In this document: in pieces, positions 9,072-17,470 of the stretch
How positions within the stretch are numbered: position 1 is the stretch's first letter
How the letters are laid out: the number at the start of each line of letters is the position of its first letter
The notes under the pieces: generated by a model
Seen by the model: the letters and a program-made list of their open reading frames with translations, nothing else
Databases searched by the model: none
Told to the model about the DNA's origin: nothing
Made by a program: the position numbers and the translations under genes
Source: JAXLWB01 sp046328715
Lineage (GTDB): Bacteria; Chloroflexota; Anaerolineae; Caldilineales; Caldilineaceae
Direction: 5' to 3'
Length of the DNA: 55,493 nucleotides
Assembly (NCBI GenBank): GCA_046328715.1
Contig: JAXLWB010000064.1
Span: forward strand, 1-55,493

Positions 9072-9647
9072 CTACACCAACTTCCTCTTCGGCACATTCT
9101 GCCAAATCGCCTGCGGTAGTACAATCCGTGCATCGTCTGGCAGCGGCGTGACCGCCGGGCCGACACTTAAATCAATGCCATAGGCCAGGTAGGCTTTGTA
9201 GATCAGTTGACTGCAATAGTAGGCGACGTCAAGCTCCGGAGCAATAAAGAGGGGATTGTAGGGTGTCTTGGCCGCAGCATGGGCCAAACAGAAATGGGCG
9301 ACCCCTGAGCGAATTTGTGCCAGGGTCTGCGGGAGTAGGGTCCGGTTGGCAAGCGGATAGGCAACCCCTACCAATTGATCGAGAAATCCCCGTTGTTCCA
9401 ACATTTGCTCTGCATCCCAGCGCTGCGCCGGTATGTCAAAGGTCACGACGCCCTTGCCTGCCGCCTCGACGCAGCGCCCTCCCGGACCGACATAGAGCGC
9501 AACATGATCCACTGTACCGGGAATGGTCAATCCCACCAATCCCCAAAAATGTCCGAGCAGCGAACTTCCTGTCCCGTCAGTGGTGCAGATGATATCGCCA
9601 GTCTGTAGATGTAAGCCGTTGAGATGATAGTGGTAGAGCATAGGCAA
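9072..9647 (-). CDS. Permuted papain-like hydrolase, YiiX/C92 family
   Basis: A 191-residue protein with the circularly permuted NlpC/P60 fold of the YiiX/YaeF (C92) family. The signature order is visible: LQTGDIICT near the N-terminus, His48 in VDHVALYVG, Glu61 in CVEAAGKGV, and the nucleophile Cys145 in YYCSQLIYKAY. Members hydrolyse amide or ester bonds in lipids or peptidoglycan-linked peptides; the substrate here is unknown. No signal peptide or membrane segment is seen, so it is probably cytoplasmic. Its start follows a strong palindrome that separates it from the upstream GDSL gene on the same strand. Confidence 0.82.
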   Translation of the reverse strand: MPMLYHYHLNGLHLQTGDIICTTDGTGSSLLGHFWGLVGLTIPGTVDHVALYVGPGGRCVEAAGKGVVTFDIPAQRWDAEQMLEQRGFLDQLVGVAYPLANRTLLPQTLAQIRSGVAHFCLAHAAAKTPYNPLFIAPELDVAYYCSQLIYKAYLAYGIDLSVGPAVTPLPDDARIVLPQAIWQNVPKRKLV

Positions 9648-9657
9648 GGGGCAGGTT

Positions 9658-9703
9658 GCAAGTTGCGGGTGGCAGAGTCACAAACCTGCCACCCGCAACT
9701 TGC
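9658..9703. repeat. Perfect 18-bp heptamer-type palindrome
   Basis: Perfect 18-bp inverted repeat (GCAAGTTGCGGGTGGCAG and its complement) with a 10-base loop. The arms belong to the GCAAGTT/GCGGGTG heptamer family that is also seen at 10456-10495, 18203-18226 and 22420-22440. It could terminate the GDSL transcript on the minus strand. Confidence 0.65.
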
Positions 9704-9707
9704 CTCT

Positions 9708-10364
9708 TTACTGATTGACAACGCTTTGCAGCCAACTTTCAGCCATCAGTTGGTGGCCGGCTGGGGTAGGATGAACGCCATCCTGGGCCCAGTAGGCGGC
9801 GGGCGCATCTTGCATGGCAGTGTTGAAGGCACTTTGAAAGGGCACAAAGATCGCTTGGAAATCGTTTGCTAACTCGCGTACCACGCTTTGTCGTTCCGAC
9901 ATCTCACTCATCCACGCTTCGGTTACGACGCCGCAGGGCAATACAAAAGGCTCGCAGAGCACGAGTTGCACATTTGGTAACTGTTGTTTGGTCCAATGCA
10001 ATAACATGCGATAGAGGGTGGCGAAGCGCTCCACCTCTACGCCATTGTCGTACATAAAACCGTGCCACGTATCGTTGACGCCGATCAGAATACTGATCAG
10101 GTCGGGCTGAAGATTCAACCCATCGACTTTCCAGCGACCATAGAGATCGACCACCCGGTTGCCGCTGATGCCGCGATTGAGAATCTGCAAGCCATCGGCT
10201 GGTTGGCTGCGTAAGAGCTTGGCTGCAATCAAGTTGACATAGCCGCTGCCCAGCGCCGAAGGCGAATTGGCGGTGGTGTTCTCGCGTGATCGGTTAGCGT
10301 CGGTGATCGAGTCACCTTGGAAAAGAAGGATGGTGTTTGCTTTAAGTTGCATAGTCTTTACCAT
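9708..10364 (-). CDS. SGNH/GDSL-family hydrolase
   Basis: A 218-residue esterase/lipase-fold protein. All SGNH blocks are present: block I FQGDSITD with nucleophile Ser19, block II GISGNRVVDLYGRW, block III IGVNDTWH with Asn97, and block V DGVHPTPAGH with Asp195 and His198. There is no signal peptide, so it is likely a cytoplasmic acyl-ester hydrolase, for example a carbohydrate acetyl-esterase. Its ATG overlaps the stop of the solA-like gene (ATGGTAA), so translation is probably coupled. A second Met four codons on is a possible alternative start. Its place at the end of the demethylation-type gene run may be coincidental. Confidence 0.85.
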   Translation of the reverse strand: MVKTMQLKANTILLFQGDSITDANRSRENTTANSPSALGSGYVNLIAAKLLRSQPADGLQILNRGISGNRVVDLYGRWKVDGLNLQPDLISILIGVNDTWHGFMYDNGVEVERFATLYRMLLHWTKQQLPNVQLVLCEPFVLPCGVVTEAWMSEMSERQSVVRELANDFQAIFVPFQSAFNTAMQDAPAAYWAQDGVHPTPAGHQLMAESWLQSVVNQ

Positions 10365-11737
10365 ACAGATCGGATTTTTTCAGCCTGTTCACGCAGGCGT
10401 TGTTCGCTTGGCTGGTGACCAAATTGCGAATTGCGGATTGCGAATTGCGAACTTTGTCCTGCCACCTGCACCCTGCCACTTGCCCCTTGCGACTCTTTCG
10501 CATGTTTACGCACGGCAGTTTCGTAGACCGGGATTAGATTGCCATGTTCGCCGCTAAAGCCGTGGGTGGTTTGGCCACGGAAGCGGTCATGGGTGAAGAG
10601 ATCGATGTTGTGGCGGGTCTGGCGATATTGGGCTAGGTCGGCCAGGATTTCGCCGATCACGCTGCCAAACTTAAAGCCGTGACCCGAACAGGCTGAGGCA
10701 TAGCTCACCTGCGGATGGTCGGGGTGAAGGTCGATCAAGAAGTGTCCGTCGGGTGCATTGGTGAACATGCAGGATTTGAGCGTCATTACTGGACCGGCGG
10801 CCATTGGAAAGTAGCGGGCGACACAGTCACGCAGCAGCTCCTCATCTTCCTGAGAGACATCCCGTTGAATGGCTTCAGGCAGTCCGCGCTCTTCAAAGTG
10901 ATGATATTTGCCAATCTTGAAGCCAGGCACGGCGTGGACCGGAAAGCCGTAAAAACGTCCTTCGTCGCAAAGCAGATTAAAGACTGGAAAATTAGTGTCA
11001 GTAAAAAGTTCGGGCCGTTGCGGCTGGAACCAGGCCAAGACCTGCAATTCAGGCGTCGCCAAACCGCGCAAAAAGCCGAGCATCGACTCATTCCACGCCC
11101 CCGCTGTGATCACGAGTGAATCGGCTTCGTAGACGGCCCGTTCGGTGTAGACCCGTACCCCTTCACCGCCGGGCAGTGCTTCCCAACGCAGAACGCCCTC
11201 GCGCCCATGAATCTCAGCGCCATGTTTCATCGCTTCGAAACAGTAAGAGACAACACAACGCTCTGGGGTGAGGAAGCCGCCTTCGGGTTGGTAGAGCGCC
11301 ATGATCTCGTGTGGCAGTTGATAGCCAGGAAAACGCTGCGCCAATTCCAAGCCCGTGAACACCTCGTGTTCCAACTCATACTCCATCGCCGAGCGCAAGG
11401 CACCCTTAAAGACCCACGAATCTGCCGGGCCGATGTCGAGCGAACCGGTGATGTGCAGCAGCTTTTCACCTGCCTCCTGCTCAATCTCACGCCAGAGTTC
11501 GTAGGATCGCTTGAGCAACATGACATAGGAGGGGTGCTCGTAATAGGGCATACGGATAATGCGCGTGTAGCCCTGGTAGGAGCCCTGATCGTGCGGAACA
11601 TCAAACTTTTCCAGCCCCAATACTCGCTTGCCCCGTCGCGCCAAATAATAGGCCGCCGCGCTGCCCATTGTGCCCATACCGACCACGATGGTGTTGAAGC
11701 GATTGGAGTAGACTTGGGTCGTGCGTTGTGCGTTCAC
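10358..11737 (-). CDS. solA: FAD-dependent N-methyl amino-acid oxidase (SolA / monomeric sarcosine oxidase type)
   Basis: A 459-residue flavoprotein. The dinucleotide-binding motif VVGMGTMGSAAAYYLA (about 18-33) opens the protein. The tail of the domain has CMFTNAPDGHFLID with Cys323, the position that binds FAD covalently in this family, followed by SGHGFKFGSVIGE. Family enzymes oxidise sarcosine or N-methyl-tryptophan to the amine, formaldehyde and H2O2. The start is a GTG preceded by AAGGTAAA. The C-terminus is odd: residues of about 415-441 (QVAGQSSQFAIRNSQFG) are the translation of two heptanucleotide repeat arrays at 10421-10495, and a short further tail follows. It sits between GcvT-like and GDSL genes on one strand, supporting a role in methylated-amine breakdown. 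Confidence 0.87.
   Translation of the reverse strand: MNAQRTTQVYSNRFNTIVVGMGTMGSAAAYYLARRGKRVLGLEKFDVPHDQGSYQGYTRIIRMPYYEHPSYVMLLKRSYELWREIEQEAGEKLLHITGSLDIGPADSWVFKGALRSAMEYELEHEVFTGLELAQRFPGYQLPHEIMALYQPEGGFLTPERCVVSYCFEAMKHGAEIHGREGVLRWEALPGGEGVRVYTERAVYEADSLVITAGAWNESMLGFLRGLATPELQVLAWFQPQRPELFTDTNFPVFNLLCDEGRFYGFPVHAVPGFKIGKYHHFEERGLPEAIQRDVSQEDEELLRDCVARYFPMAAGPVMTLKSCMFTNAPDGHFLIDLHPDHPQVSYASACSGHGFKFGSVIGEILADLAQYRQTRHNIDLFTHDRFRGQTTHGFSGEHGNLIPVYETAVRKHAKESQGASGRVQVAGQSSQFAIRNSQFGHQPSEQRLREQAEKIRSVW
10421..10495. repeat. Two heptanucleotide tandem arrays inside the solA 3' end
   Basis: On the plus strand, four units of (A/G)(A/G)ATTGC (10421-10448) are followed by about five units of NNNTGCN type (TCCTGCC, ACCTGCA, CCCTGCC, ACTTGCC, CCTTGCG). 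Both arrays are read in frame by the solA-like gene on the minus strand. Confidence 0.75.
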
Positions 11738-11757
11738 AGTTTTACCTTGTATCTCTG

Positions 11758-11881
11758 CCCCTCCCTAACCCTCCCCAAGGGGAGGGAATCGTCACAAGAA
11801 TGACAATGATTGGTGGACAAATGAATAAACTTTATCCGTCCTTTCACTGTCCCCACCCCTTTGGGGAGGGTTAGGGAGGGG
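11758..11881. mobile_element. MITE-like element, copy A (124 bp)
   Basis: Both ends carry CCCCTCCCTAACCCTCCCC in inverted orientation, each followed by a second short palindrome (CCCCAAGGGGAGGG and CCCACCCCTTTGGGG). The middle contains GGTGGACAA and ATCCGTCCTTTCAC, which recur in copy B at 18405-18533. It has no coding capacity. It fills the space between the GcvT-like stop (6 bp away) and the SolA-like start. Confidence 0.7.
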
Positions 11882-11887
11882 CTGCTT

Positions 11888-13114
11888 TTATTTTTTGTTC
11901 ACTCGATCTGGCCCATCGCTGGCCTTGGCGCGCATTCTGGCACCGGTGGGGTCAAAGAAGGGAGTTTGTGTCACGGTGGCTACGACCGGGCGACCGCCGA
12001 TCAGCACGGTCACTTTGCTGCCGGGCCAGGCGTGGCTGGTGCGGATCATGCCCAAGGCCAAGGTTTTGCCCACCGAATAGCCAATTGCACTGGAGGTGAT
12101 GCGCCCCAGCACCTCGCCAGCGGTGACGGCTTCTTTGGCAGTGTCGGCTTCGGCACCGCTGCGCCGTTTGCTGCGCTGGGTAGCTACATCGGCGATGGCA
12201 TGGATTGGATCGCCGTTGGCGGCTGGAGTGCTGCCTTCGAGGACGAATCCGACCCAACGTTCCTGAATGCCCTGTTGCTGGACTTCGAGCAAGGCGCTAC
12301 GCCCGATAAAATCCCGTTTGTCGAAGCGGATCCAACGATCCAATCCAACATGAAAGGGTGTCACCTCTTCACTGAGGTCGGGGCCATAGAGGGGGAGTGC
12401 TTTTTCAATGCGCAGACTTTGCATGGCCAGCGCACCGTAGGGCATTAGTCCGAACTCTTTACCAATTTTTAGCAGAAATTCCCACACGCCGCCTGCCTCT
12501 TCAGCGGGGATATAAAGCTCGAAGCCCAATTCGCCGGTGTAACCGCTGCGCGAAAGAATCAATTCTGTTCCGTTGATCTCCGCTGTGCCAAAGCGGAAAA
12601 AGGGCAGCTTGTTGAGATCGACTCCGGTACTGACGGAGCGTAAAAATTCACGCGAACGCGGTCCCTGTACAACGGCCAGGGCCACGGCTGCCGAAATATC
12701 GGTGACATAGCTGCTGCTGCCGACGGCATGGTCGGCGATCCAACGTGCCACCTTCTTGCGCGGTGCTGAACTGGTGATGATCATGAAGTGCTCGTCGTTG
12801 AACTTGTAGACGGTTAGATCATCGACGATCCCGCCATTCTCGTTGCACATCGTGGAATAGCGAACCTGGCCCGGCTCCATCCCGCTGATTTCGTTTACAA
12901 GGAGTCGGTTGATCAGTCGCTCGGCCCCAGGGCCTTTGATGTCGATTTCACCCATCGAGGAGATATCTTGCAGTCCGACATTGGTGCGCGTGTTGACATG
13001 CTCCGCCTCTGCCGAAACATAGGCATCGGGAAACATGTAATCGCCGCCACCTTTGACCAGAAAGCCCGCATGGCGCAAATGATAGTCGTAAAATGGGGAT
13101 CGTCGTTCGCTCAT
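11888..13114 (-). CDS. GcvT-family aminomethyltransferase / folate-dependent demethylase
   Basis: A 408-residue protein of the GcvT fold, with folate-binding elements MGEIDIKGPGAERLINRLLVN, QVRYSTMCNENGGIVDDL and the C-terminal barrel beginning FIGRSALL. The Asp in GGIVDDLTVY matches the catalytic Asp of GcvT. The N-terminus lacks the short form seen in glycine-cleavage operons, and no gcvH/gcvP lies nearby, so this is more likely a paralog that passes a methyl or methylene group to tetrahydrofolate, as in dimethylglycine or sarcosine demethylases. An unusual charged insert of about 30 residues (around ATQRSKRRSGAEADTAKEA) splits the C-terminal domain. It is co-oriented with MttB- and SolA-like genes. 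Confidence 0.82.
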   Translation of the reverse strand: MSERRSPFYDYHLRHAGFLVKGGGDYMFPDAYVSAEAEHVNTRTNVGLQDISSMGEIDIKGPGAERLINRLLVNEISGMEPGQVRYSTMCNENGGIVDDLTVYKFNDEHFMIITSSAPRKKVARWIADHAVGSSSYVTDISAAVALAVVQGPRSREFLRSVSTGVDLNKLPFFRFGTAEINGTELILSRSGYTGELGFELYIPAEEAGGVWEFLLKIGKEFGLMPYGALAMQSLRIEKALPLYGPDLSEEVTPFHVGLDRWIRFDKRDFIGRSALLEVQQQGIQERWVGFVLEGSTPAANGDPIHAIADVATQRSKRRSGAEADTAKEAVTAGEVLGRITSSAIGYSVGKTLALGMIRTSHAWPGSKVTVLIGGRPVVATVTQTPFFDPTGARMRAKASDGPDRVNKK

Positions 13115-13135
13115 ACCTTACTCACTTTTTTGACT

Positions 13136-13225
13136 GCACTACACAGAGAGCACGAGAGGAGACACGGAGGGCACGGAGAATTCACTTTATGTTTTCTCTG
13201 TGATCTCTGTGCCCTCTGTGTAGTG
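13136..13225. repeat. Inverted-repeat element with CTACACAGAG ends
   Basis: Ends GCACTACACAGAG and CTCTGTGTAGTGC are perfect inverses. The inner arms (GAGACACGGAGGGCACGGAGAA versus TTCTCTGTGATCTCTGTGCCCTC) also largely pair. It occupies the gap between the GNAT and GcvT-like genes and codes for nothing. Confidence 0.65.
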
Positions 13226-13236
13226 CTTTTCATCGT

Positions 13237-13668
13237 TTAATCATCAAAATAACCGCCAGCTTCCCAGGCTTGGAAATTGTCTTGGAGCATGTAGGCGGTA
13301 CGTAGTTTGCGAAAGCCAAGCTTGCGGTAGAATTCCTCATTGCCGTGTGTACTGACCAACATGACCGAGCGTTTGGGCAGGCGGCTGAGCAGCGCTTCCA
13401 TTAATTTTCGCCCGATGCCTTGCCTTTGGTAGTCGGGATCGACCACGACATCATAAATTGCCGAACTGATGACGCCGTCCGAAATAGCGCGGGCTGCGCC
13501 GACTAGTTCCCCGTTATACCAGGCAAAACAGCACGCATAACTTTGGGAAAATGCCGCGATCAACAACTTTAGTGACCGATCATGTTGAAACCCGCGCCTG
13601 AGCAGGTCAGCGAGTGCTTGCCAATCCATGCCTTCAATGCCAAAGGTTATATCAACTGATTCACGCAT
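13237..13668 (-). CDS. GNAT-family N-acetyltransferase
   Basis: A 143-residue protein with the acetyl-CoA binding motif A, VVVDPDYQRQGIGRKLMEALL, preceded by a typical beta strand ISSAIYDV. It ends with a motif B-like HGNEEFYRKLGFRKL. The substrate cannot be read from sequence; small GNATs acetylate amines, peptides or antibiotics. The ribosome site is weak. The gene begins 17 bp after the HIT gene on the same strand, so the two are probably co-transcribed. Confidence 0.85.
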   Translation of the reverse strand: MRESVDITFGIEGMDWQALADLLRRGFQHDRSLKLLIAAFSQSYACCFAWYNGELVGAARAISDGVISSAIYDVVVDPDYQRQGIGRKLMEALLSRLPKRSVMLVSTHGNEEFYRKLGFRKLRTAYMLQDNFQAWEAGGYFDD

Positions 13669-13685
13669 AAGCTGAAAGAGCGGTC

Positions 13686-14141
13686 CTACGCTTGCAAAAT
13701 AGGCCGAATACGTAAGGCCAATTCGTTCATCTGTGCATCGCTCACTCGCTCTTCGGACGTCGGCGTTGCATAGCCGAAGACTTTCGCTCCCCTGCGCTCT
13801 TGTGGCTGATCACTCATGCGCGCCACGACGTGAAAGTGAACATGTGGATGTTCTTTGTGCTCGGCAAACTGCATCACATAAGTCTTGAGACAGCCAGTTG
13901 TCTGCCTGAGCGCCAGTGAGGTACGCTGTAACAATTTTCCCAGTTCGATAGCTTCGGCTTGGCTCAACTCGTCAATCGCTTCAAGATGGCGATAGGGGAT
14001 TAAGACCAACCATCCCAAGAGCGCACTATTGTAACTATGGACAACGCACCAAAATTCTCCTCGGTAAATGTCATCCCAAAGTGGCGCGTTGCCAGCCAAA
14101 CGGCGTTCCATCAGCTCGCAGGAGAAACAGGCTTCTGACAC
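13686..14141 (-). CDS. HIT-domain nucleotide hydrolase/transferase
   Basis: A 151-residue histidine-triad protein. The triad is HVHFHVV with His100, His102 and His104, and Cys5/Cys8 (ACFSC) are candidate zinc ligands together with upstream His residues, as in Fhit/HinT-like proteins. Family members cleave nucleoside phosphoramidates or dinucleoside polyphosphates. It starts with GTG two bases after the mttB-like stop, with GGGAGAAAG inside the mttB-like 3' end as ribosome site, so translation is coupled to that gene. Confidence 0.85.
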   Translation of the reverse strand: MSEACFSCELMERRLAGNAPLWDDIYRGEFWCVVHSYNSALLGWLVLIPYRHLEAIDELSQAEAIELGKLLQRTSLALRQTTGCLKTYVMQFAEHKEHPHVHFHVVARMSDQPQERRGAKVFGYATPTSEERVSDAQMNELALRIRPILQA

Positions 14142-14143
14142 GA

Positions 14144-15700
14144 TTACTTTCTCCCAGGAAAGCCTAACTCCTTCTTGCGGTGGGTGATGAAGCCAGTCAA
14201 TTCCTTCTCCAGCCCTTCATCCAGGGTGGGGGCTTGATAGCTGGCGAGCAGTTGCTTCCACTTTTTGTTGGCTCGTTGGTAGGTATCCTCGGCCCCGTTG
14301 ATCGTCCACTGCTCGGCTGAATTATAATCGAAAATGTCGGTGCGATAGAATGCGCTGCGGAAGTGACGCATCGTGTGCCCGGCACCCAGAAAGTGACCGC
14401 CCGCTGCGACCTCTTTGAATGCGTCAAAGGCCAGCGCATCATCGGAGACATCCAACCCTTTGGCTAAGGTATGATACATGCCACAAAGCTCGTTGTCGAT
14501 GACAAACTTCTCATAGCCGGCGACCAGACCATTCTCCAGCCAGCCTGCGGCATGGAGGACAAAGTTGACCTGCGCCATCACCGTCGGCATCATCACCTGC
14601 AAGGATTCATAGCCAGCCTGGGCATCAGGGATCTTGGAGCTGGCGAAGGTGCCGCCGCTGCGAAAAGGTAGGTGGTAAAACTCAGCCAATTGTTTCCCAG
14701 CAAAGAGTACGATCTGACTCTCTGGCGAACCAAAGACTGGCGCACCGCTTTGCAGGTCAATTGTGGTCATGAAGGCCCCATAGATCACGGGCGTGCCTGG
14801 GTTGATCATCTGTACCAAGGCGATGCCAGCCAGCGCTTCGGCATTCTGGAGTGCCAAGGTGCCTGCCGCGCTTACCGGGGATGTAGCACCTGCCATCAGG
14901 AAGGGCGTAATCAGCAGAGCCTGTCTGGCTTTCGCATAGACAAGAATGTCACCCAACATACGATCATCGTAGCGGCGAGGGCTAGAGACATTGATCAATG
15001 AAAGCAAACCGGGCGTTTTGCGAATGGTTTCGGTTCCAAAGAGAATTTCGGCAATTTTGACGCTGTCGACTGCATTCTTGGGATCGGTGACTGAGCCCAT
15101 AAAGGCTTTGTCACTGTACTGAATGTGCGCCATGAGCATATCGAGATGGCGGGTGGCAACCGGCTCATCCTGCGGCTCGCAAACCGTGCCGCCAGAGTGG
15201 TGCAGCCAGGGCGAAAGATAGGTGAGCTTGACGAAGTTGCGGAAATCTTCAATGGTACCCTCGCGCCGCCCACGATCGAGATCCTGTACAAAAGGTGGCC
15301 CATAGACTGGCGCAAAGACAGCGCGATTGCCGCCAATGGTTACGTTGTTGGCTGGATTGCGTGCCAGTTGGGTGAATTGACTGGGAGCCATCTGTACATA
15401 TTTCATTACCAACTCTTCGCTGAGATATACTGTACCACCCACCTCGACGGTCCCACGTACCACCTTGGCACCATGCGCTTCGAAGATATCACACACCTCG
15501 TTGTCATACATATCGATGCCCAACTCACTCAGAATACGCATCGATTCGTCGTGGATTTTTTGGATCGCACTTTGCGGTGCAACCTCGTAACGCGGAATCT
15601 GGTATTCAATCTGTTGCATCTTGGGCAAGATTGCCGCCTCGCGTTGGCGTTCCTTTCGTTCGCGGCGCCGTTCAGTCGCCATGCTGACATCCGTGGTCAT
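14144..15700 (-). CDS. MttB-family (non-pyrrolysine) methylamine/betaine:corrinoid methyltransferase
   Basis: A 518-residue MttB/COG5598 protein. Family pieces are visible: IHDESMRILSELGIDMYDNEV, then FAPVYGPPFVQDLDRGRREG, then the YTEL-like block KLTYLSPWLHHSGGTVCEP and the C-terminal GGHFLGAGHTMRHFR. The frame contains no amber codon, so it lacks pyrrolysine; such members include glycine betaine methyltransferases (MtgB) that pass a methyl group to a corrinoid protein. The start chosen is the ATG at 15700 behind GGGAGAG; an open extension to 15799 translates low-complexity repeat DNA. No corrinoid protein or reactivase is in the window, so the substrate is inferred from the SolA- and GcvT-like neighbours. 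Confidence 0.85.
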   Translation of the reverse strand: MTTDVSMATERRRERKERQREAAILPKMQQIEYQIPRYEVAPQSAIQKIHDESMRILSELGIDMYDNEVCDIFEAHGAKVVRGTVEVGGTVYLSEELVMKYVQMAPSQFTQLARNPANNVTIGGNRAVFAPVYGPPFVQDLDRGRREGTIEDFRNFVKLTYLSPWLHHSGGTVCEPQDEPVATRHLDMLMAHIQYSDKAFMGSVTDPKNAVDSVKIAEILFGTETIRKTPGLLSLINVSSPRRYDDRMLGDILVYAKARQALLITPFLMAGATSPVSAAGTLALQNAEALAGIALVQMINPGTPVIYGAFMTTIDLQSGAPVFGSPESQIVLFAGKQLAEFYHLPFRSGGTFASSKIPDAQAGYESLQVMMPTVMAQVNFVLHAAGWLENGLVAGYEKFVIDNELCGMYHTLAKGLDVSDDALAFDAFKEVAAGGHFLGAGHTMRHFRSAFYRTDIFDYNSAEQWTINGAEDTYQRANKKWKQLLASYQAPTLDEGLEKELTGFITHRKKELGFPGRK

Positions 15701-15790
15701 GAGTGATCTCTCCCGAAGCTTAAAATAAGTTGAGGCTTGAAATCGTAGCGTAGCTACGAGGGGAATGTCAAAAAGAGGAGAGAGGGGGCA

Positions 15791-15848
15791 GGAAGACAAG
15801 AAGACAAGATGACAAGAAAGTTTCCTTCATCCTGTCTTCTTGTCTTCC
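15791..15848. terminator. Octamer-built hairpin between hemA and the mttB-like gene
   Basis: Arms GGAAGACAAGAAGACA and TGTCTTCTTGTCTTCC form a perfect 16-bp stem; the left arm is a run of GACAAGAA-type octamers. It lies just after the hemA stop on the minus strand and is a likely terminator or processing site. Confidence 0.55.
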
Positions 15849-15858
15849 CTTCTGGTAT

Positions 15859-17064
15859 TTACACGGGTAGTTCTAGGCTTTGCCAGACATCAAGCAGAGC
15901 GTCAACGAGATGATCAATGTGCTGGTCGCTGTGATTGGGGGTGGCGGTGATGCGTAGTCGTTCGGTGCCTTTGGGAACAGTGGGGTAGTTGATCGGTTGA
16001 ATGTAGATCTGGTGCCTTTGGAGGAGTAGATCGCTGGCGGCTTTGCAGCGGCTGGCATCGCCGACGAGCAATGGCACAATGTGGCTGACGGAAGGCATCA
16101 CGGGCAGACCCACCTGGCGCAAACGGCTCTTCACGCAGGCGGCGCGTTCGTGCATTCGCTGCCGCCATTCGGGATGTGACTGAATCCACTCGACGCTGGC
16201 CAAGGCTCCAGCGGCTACCATGGGTGGCATCGCTGTCGAGAAGATGAAGCCTGCGCCAAAGCTGCGTACAAAATCAATCAACGTGGCCGAGCTAGCAATA
16301 TAGCCACCGACGACCCCAACTGCTTTGGCCAAGGTGCCTTGGATAATGTCGACTCGCGATTGTTGGTGATCGCGCTCGGCAACGCCAGCACCGTTCTCGC
16401 CATACATGCCCACAGCATGTACTTCATCCAGATAGGTCAGCGCATGGTAACGTTCGGCTACAGCGCAAAGCTCGGCAATCGGCGCAATGTCGCCATCCAT
16501 CGAGTAGACCGATTCGAAGGCCACCAGCTTGGGCAGATCGGGGTCAAGCTCACCAAGTAACTTATCAAGATGGGCCGGGTCGTTGTGTTTGAAGACCTTA
16601 TAGGCTGTGCGGCTATGACGAATGCCTGCGATCATCGAGTTGTGATTCAACTCGTCGGAGAGCACGACACAGCCAGGGATCTGACTGGCCAGGGTGAGCA
16701 GTGTGGTGTGATTGGCGGTATAGCCCGAGGCAAAAAGCAGCGCCGCTTCCTTACCATGCCAGTGTGCCAATGCCTGTTCGAGAAGGATGTGATAGTGGTT
16801 GGTGCCAGAGATATTGCGTGTGCCGCCGGCCCCTGCGCCACAGTGGTAAAGCGCCTGATGGATTGATTCTAATACGACTGGGTTCTGTCCCATACCCAAG
16901 TAATCATTGCTGCACCAAACGGTAATCTCTTTTTCGCCTTGGGTCTGATGATAACATGCCTGGGGAAAGGCTCCTCGCTGCCGACTCAGGTCGGCAAACA
17001 CTCGATAATTGCCCTCAGATTTGAGTTCATCAAGTCGTTGATTGAAGAAGTGGTTGTAGTTCAT
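15859..17064 (-). CDS. hemA: 5-aminolevulinate synthase (ALAS, Shemin pathway)
   Basis: A 401-residue PLP enzyme that condenses glycine with succinyl-CoA to 5-aminolevulinate, the first step of tetrapyrrole synthesis. The N-terminus YNHFFNQRLDELKSEGNYRVF, then VWCSNDYLGMGQ, GAGAGGTRNISGTNHYH, VLSDELNHNSMIAGIRHSR and YLDEVHAVGMYG are diagnostic of ALAS rather than KBL or BioF. The PLP lysine is Lys247 in GTLAKAVG, where the usual form is GTLGKAFG, so two flanking residues differ. The start is the ATG at 17064; an open 15-codon extension upstream lacks ALAS similarity. Similarity by eye is to alphaproteobacterial HemA, which is unexpected in a Chloroflexota-like background. A secondary-metabolite C5N role cannot be excluded, but no amide synthetase is near. 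Confidence 0.93.
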   Translation of the reverse strand: MNYNHFFNQRLDELKSEGNYRVFADLSRQRGAFPQACYHQTQGEKEITVWCSNDYLGMGQNPVVLESIHQALYHCGAGAGGTRNISGTNHYHILLEQALAHWHGKEAALLFASGYTANHTTLLTLASQIPGCVVLSDELNHNSMIAGIRHSRTAYKVFKHNDPAHLDKLLGELDPDLPKLVAFESVYSMDGDIAPIAELCAVAERYHALTYLDEVHAVGMYGENGAGVAERDHQQSRVDIIQGTLAKAVGVVGGYIASSATLIDFVRSFGAGFIFSTAMPPMVAAGALASVEWIQSHPEWRQRMHERAACVKSRLRQVGLPVMPSVSHIVPLLVGDASRCKAASDLLLQRHQIYIQPINYPTVPKGTERLRITATPNHSDQHIDHLVDALLDVWQSLELPV

Positions 17065-17470
17065 GGCTGTAAACACTCGGTTTCGTAAACCTGCACATTG
17101 TGCTCGCATTCAAAAGAATGAACACACTAGACAAACGATTTTGGTCTTAACCTTGGATTCAATTCTAAGTCAAATATAATTAAATTCTCATGAAACCTAA
17201 CTAAATCTATGTAAATTTCTAATAAATCGTACCATATGTGAAATAGGTTACAAAATCAATGTTGCTAGCACTTCAGTTTTTATAGCGTCAAGATATAAGC
17301 TACCTTTGTGCAAACTTGATAGTTCTGTACCCCACTCGGGTTGCAAAAATGCTGTTTTACTTTTCGGCGGAGCTGTGTACAATGGAACTTGTAGTTAACG
17401 TTTTGCGTACATTCTATATCTGCTCGATAGGTTGGGCAGACAAGTGAGCTTGATTGTACAGGAGCCTAGA
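17065..17470. other. AT-rich divergent intergenic region
   Basis: About 400 bp between the divergent hemA and the unrecognised plus-strand gene. It is clearly AT-richer than its surroundings. It must hold promoters for both directions, but no pair of boxes stands out. No gene, RNA or palindrome was recognised. Confidence 0.6.

Noticed and set aside
11888..13114. Genuine glycine-cleavage T protein (gcvT)
   Set aside because: No gcvH or gcvP nearby, a charged insert in the C-terminal domain, and methylated-amine type neighbours make a GcvT paralog more likely; the symbol was left empty.
14144..15700. Pyrrolysine in the MttB-type protein
   Set aside because: No in-frame TAG occurs within the reading frame, so it belongs to the non-pyrrolysine branch.
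15701..15799. N-terminal extension of the MttB-type protein
   Set aside because: The extension translates low-complexity repeat DNA; a good GGGAGAG site precedes the ATG at 15700.
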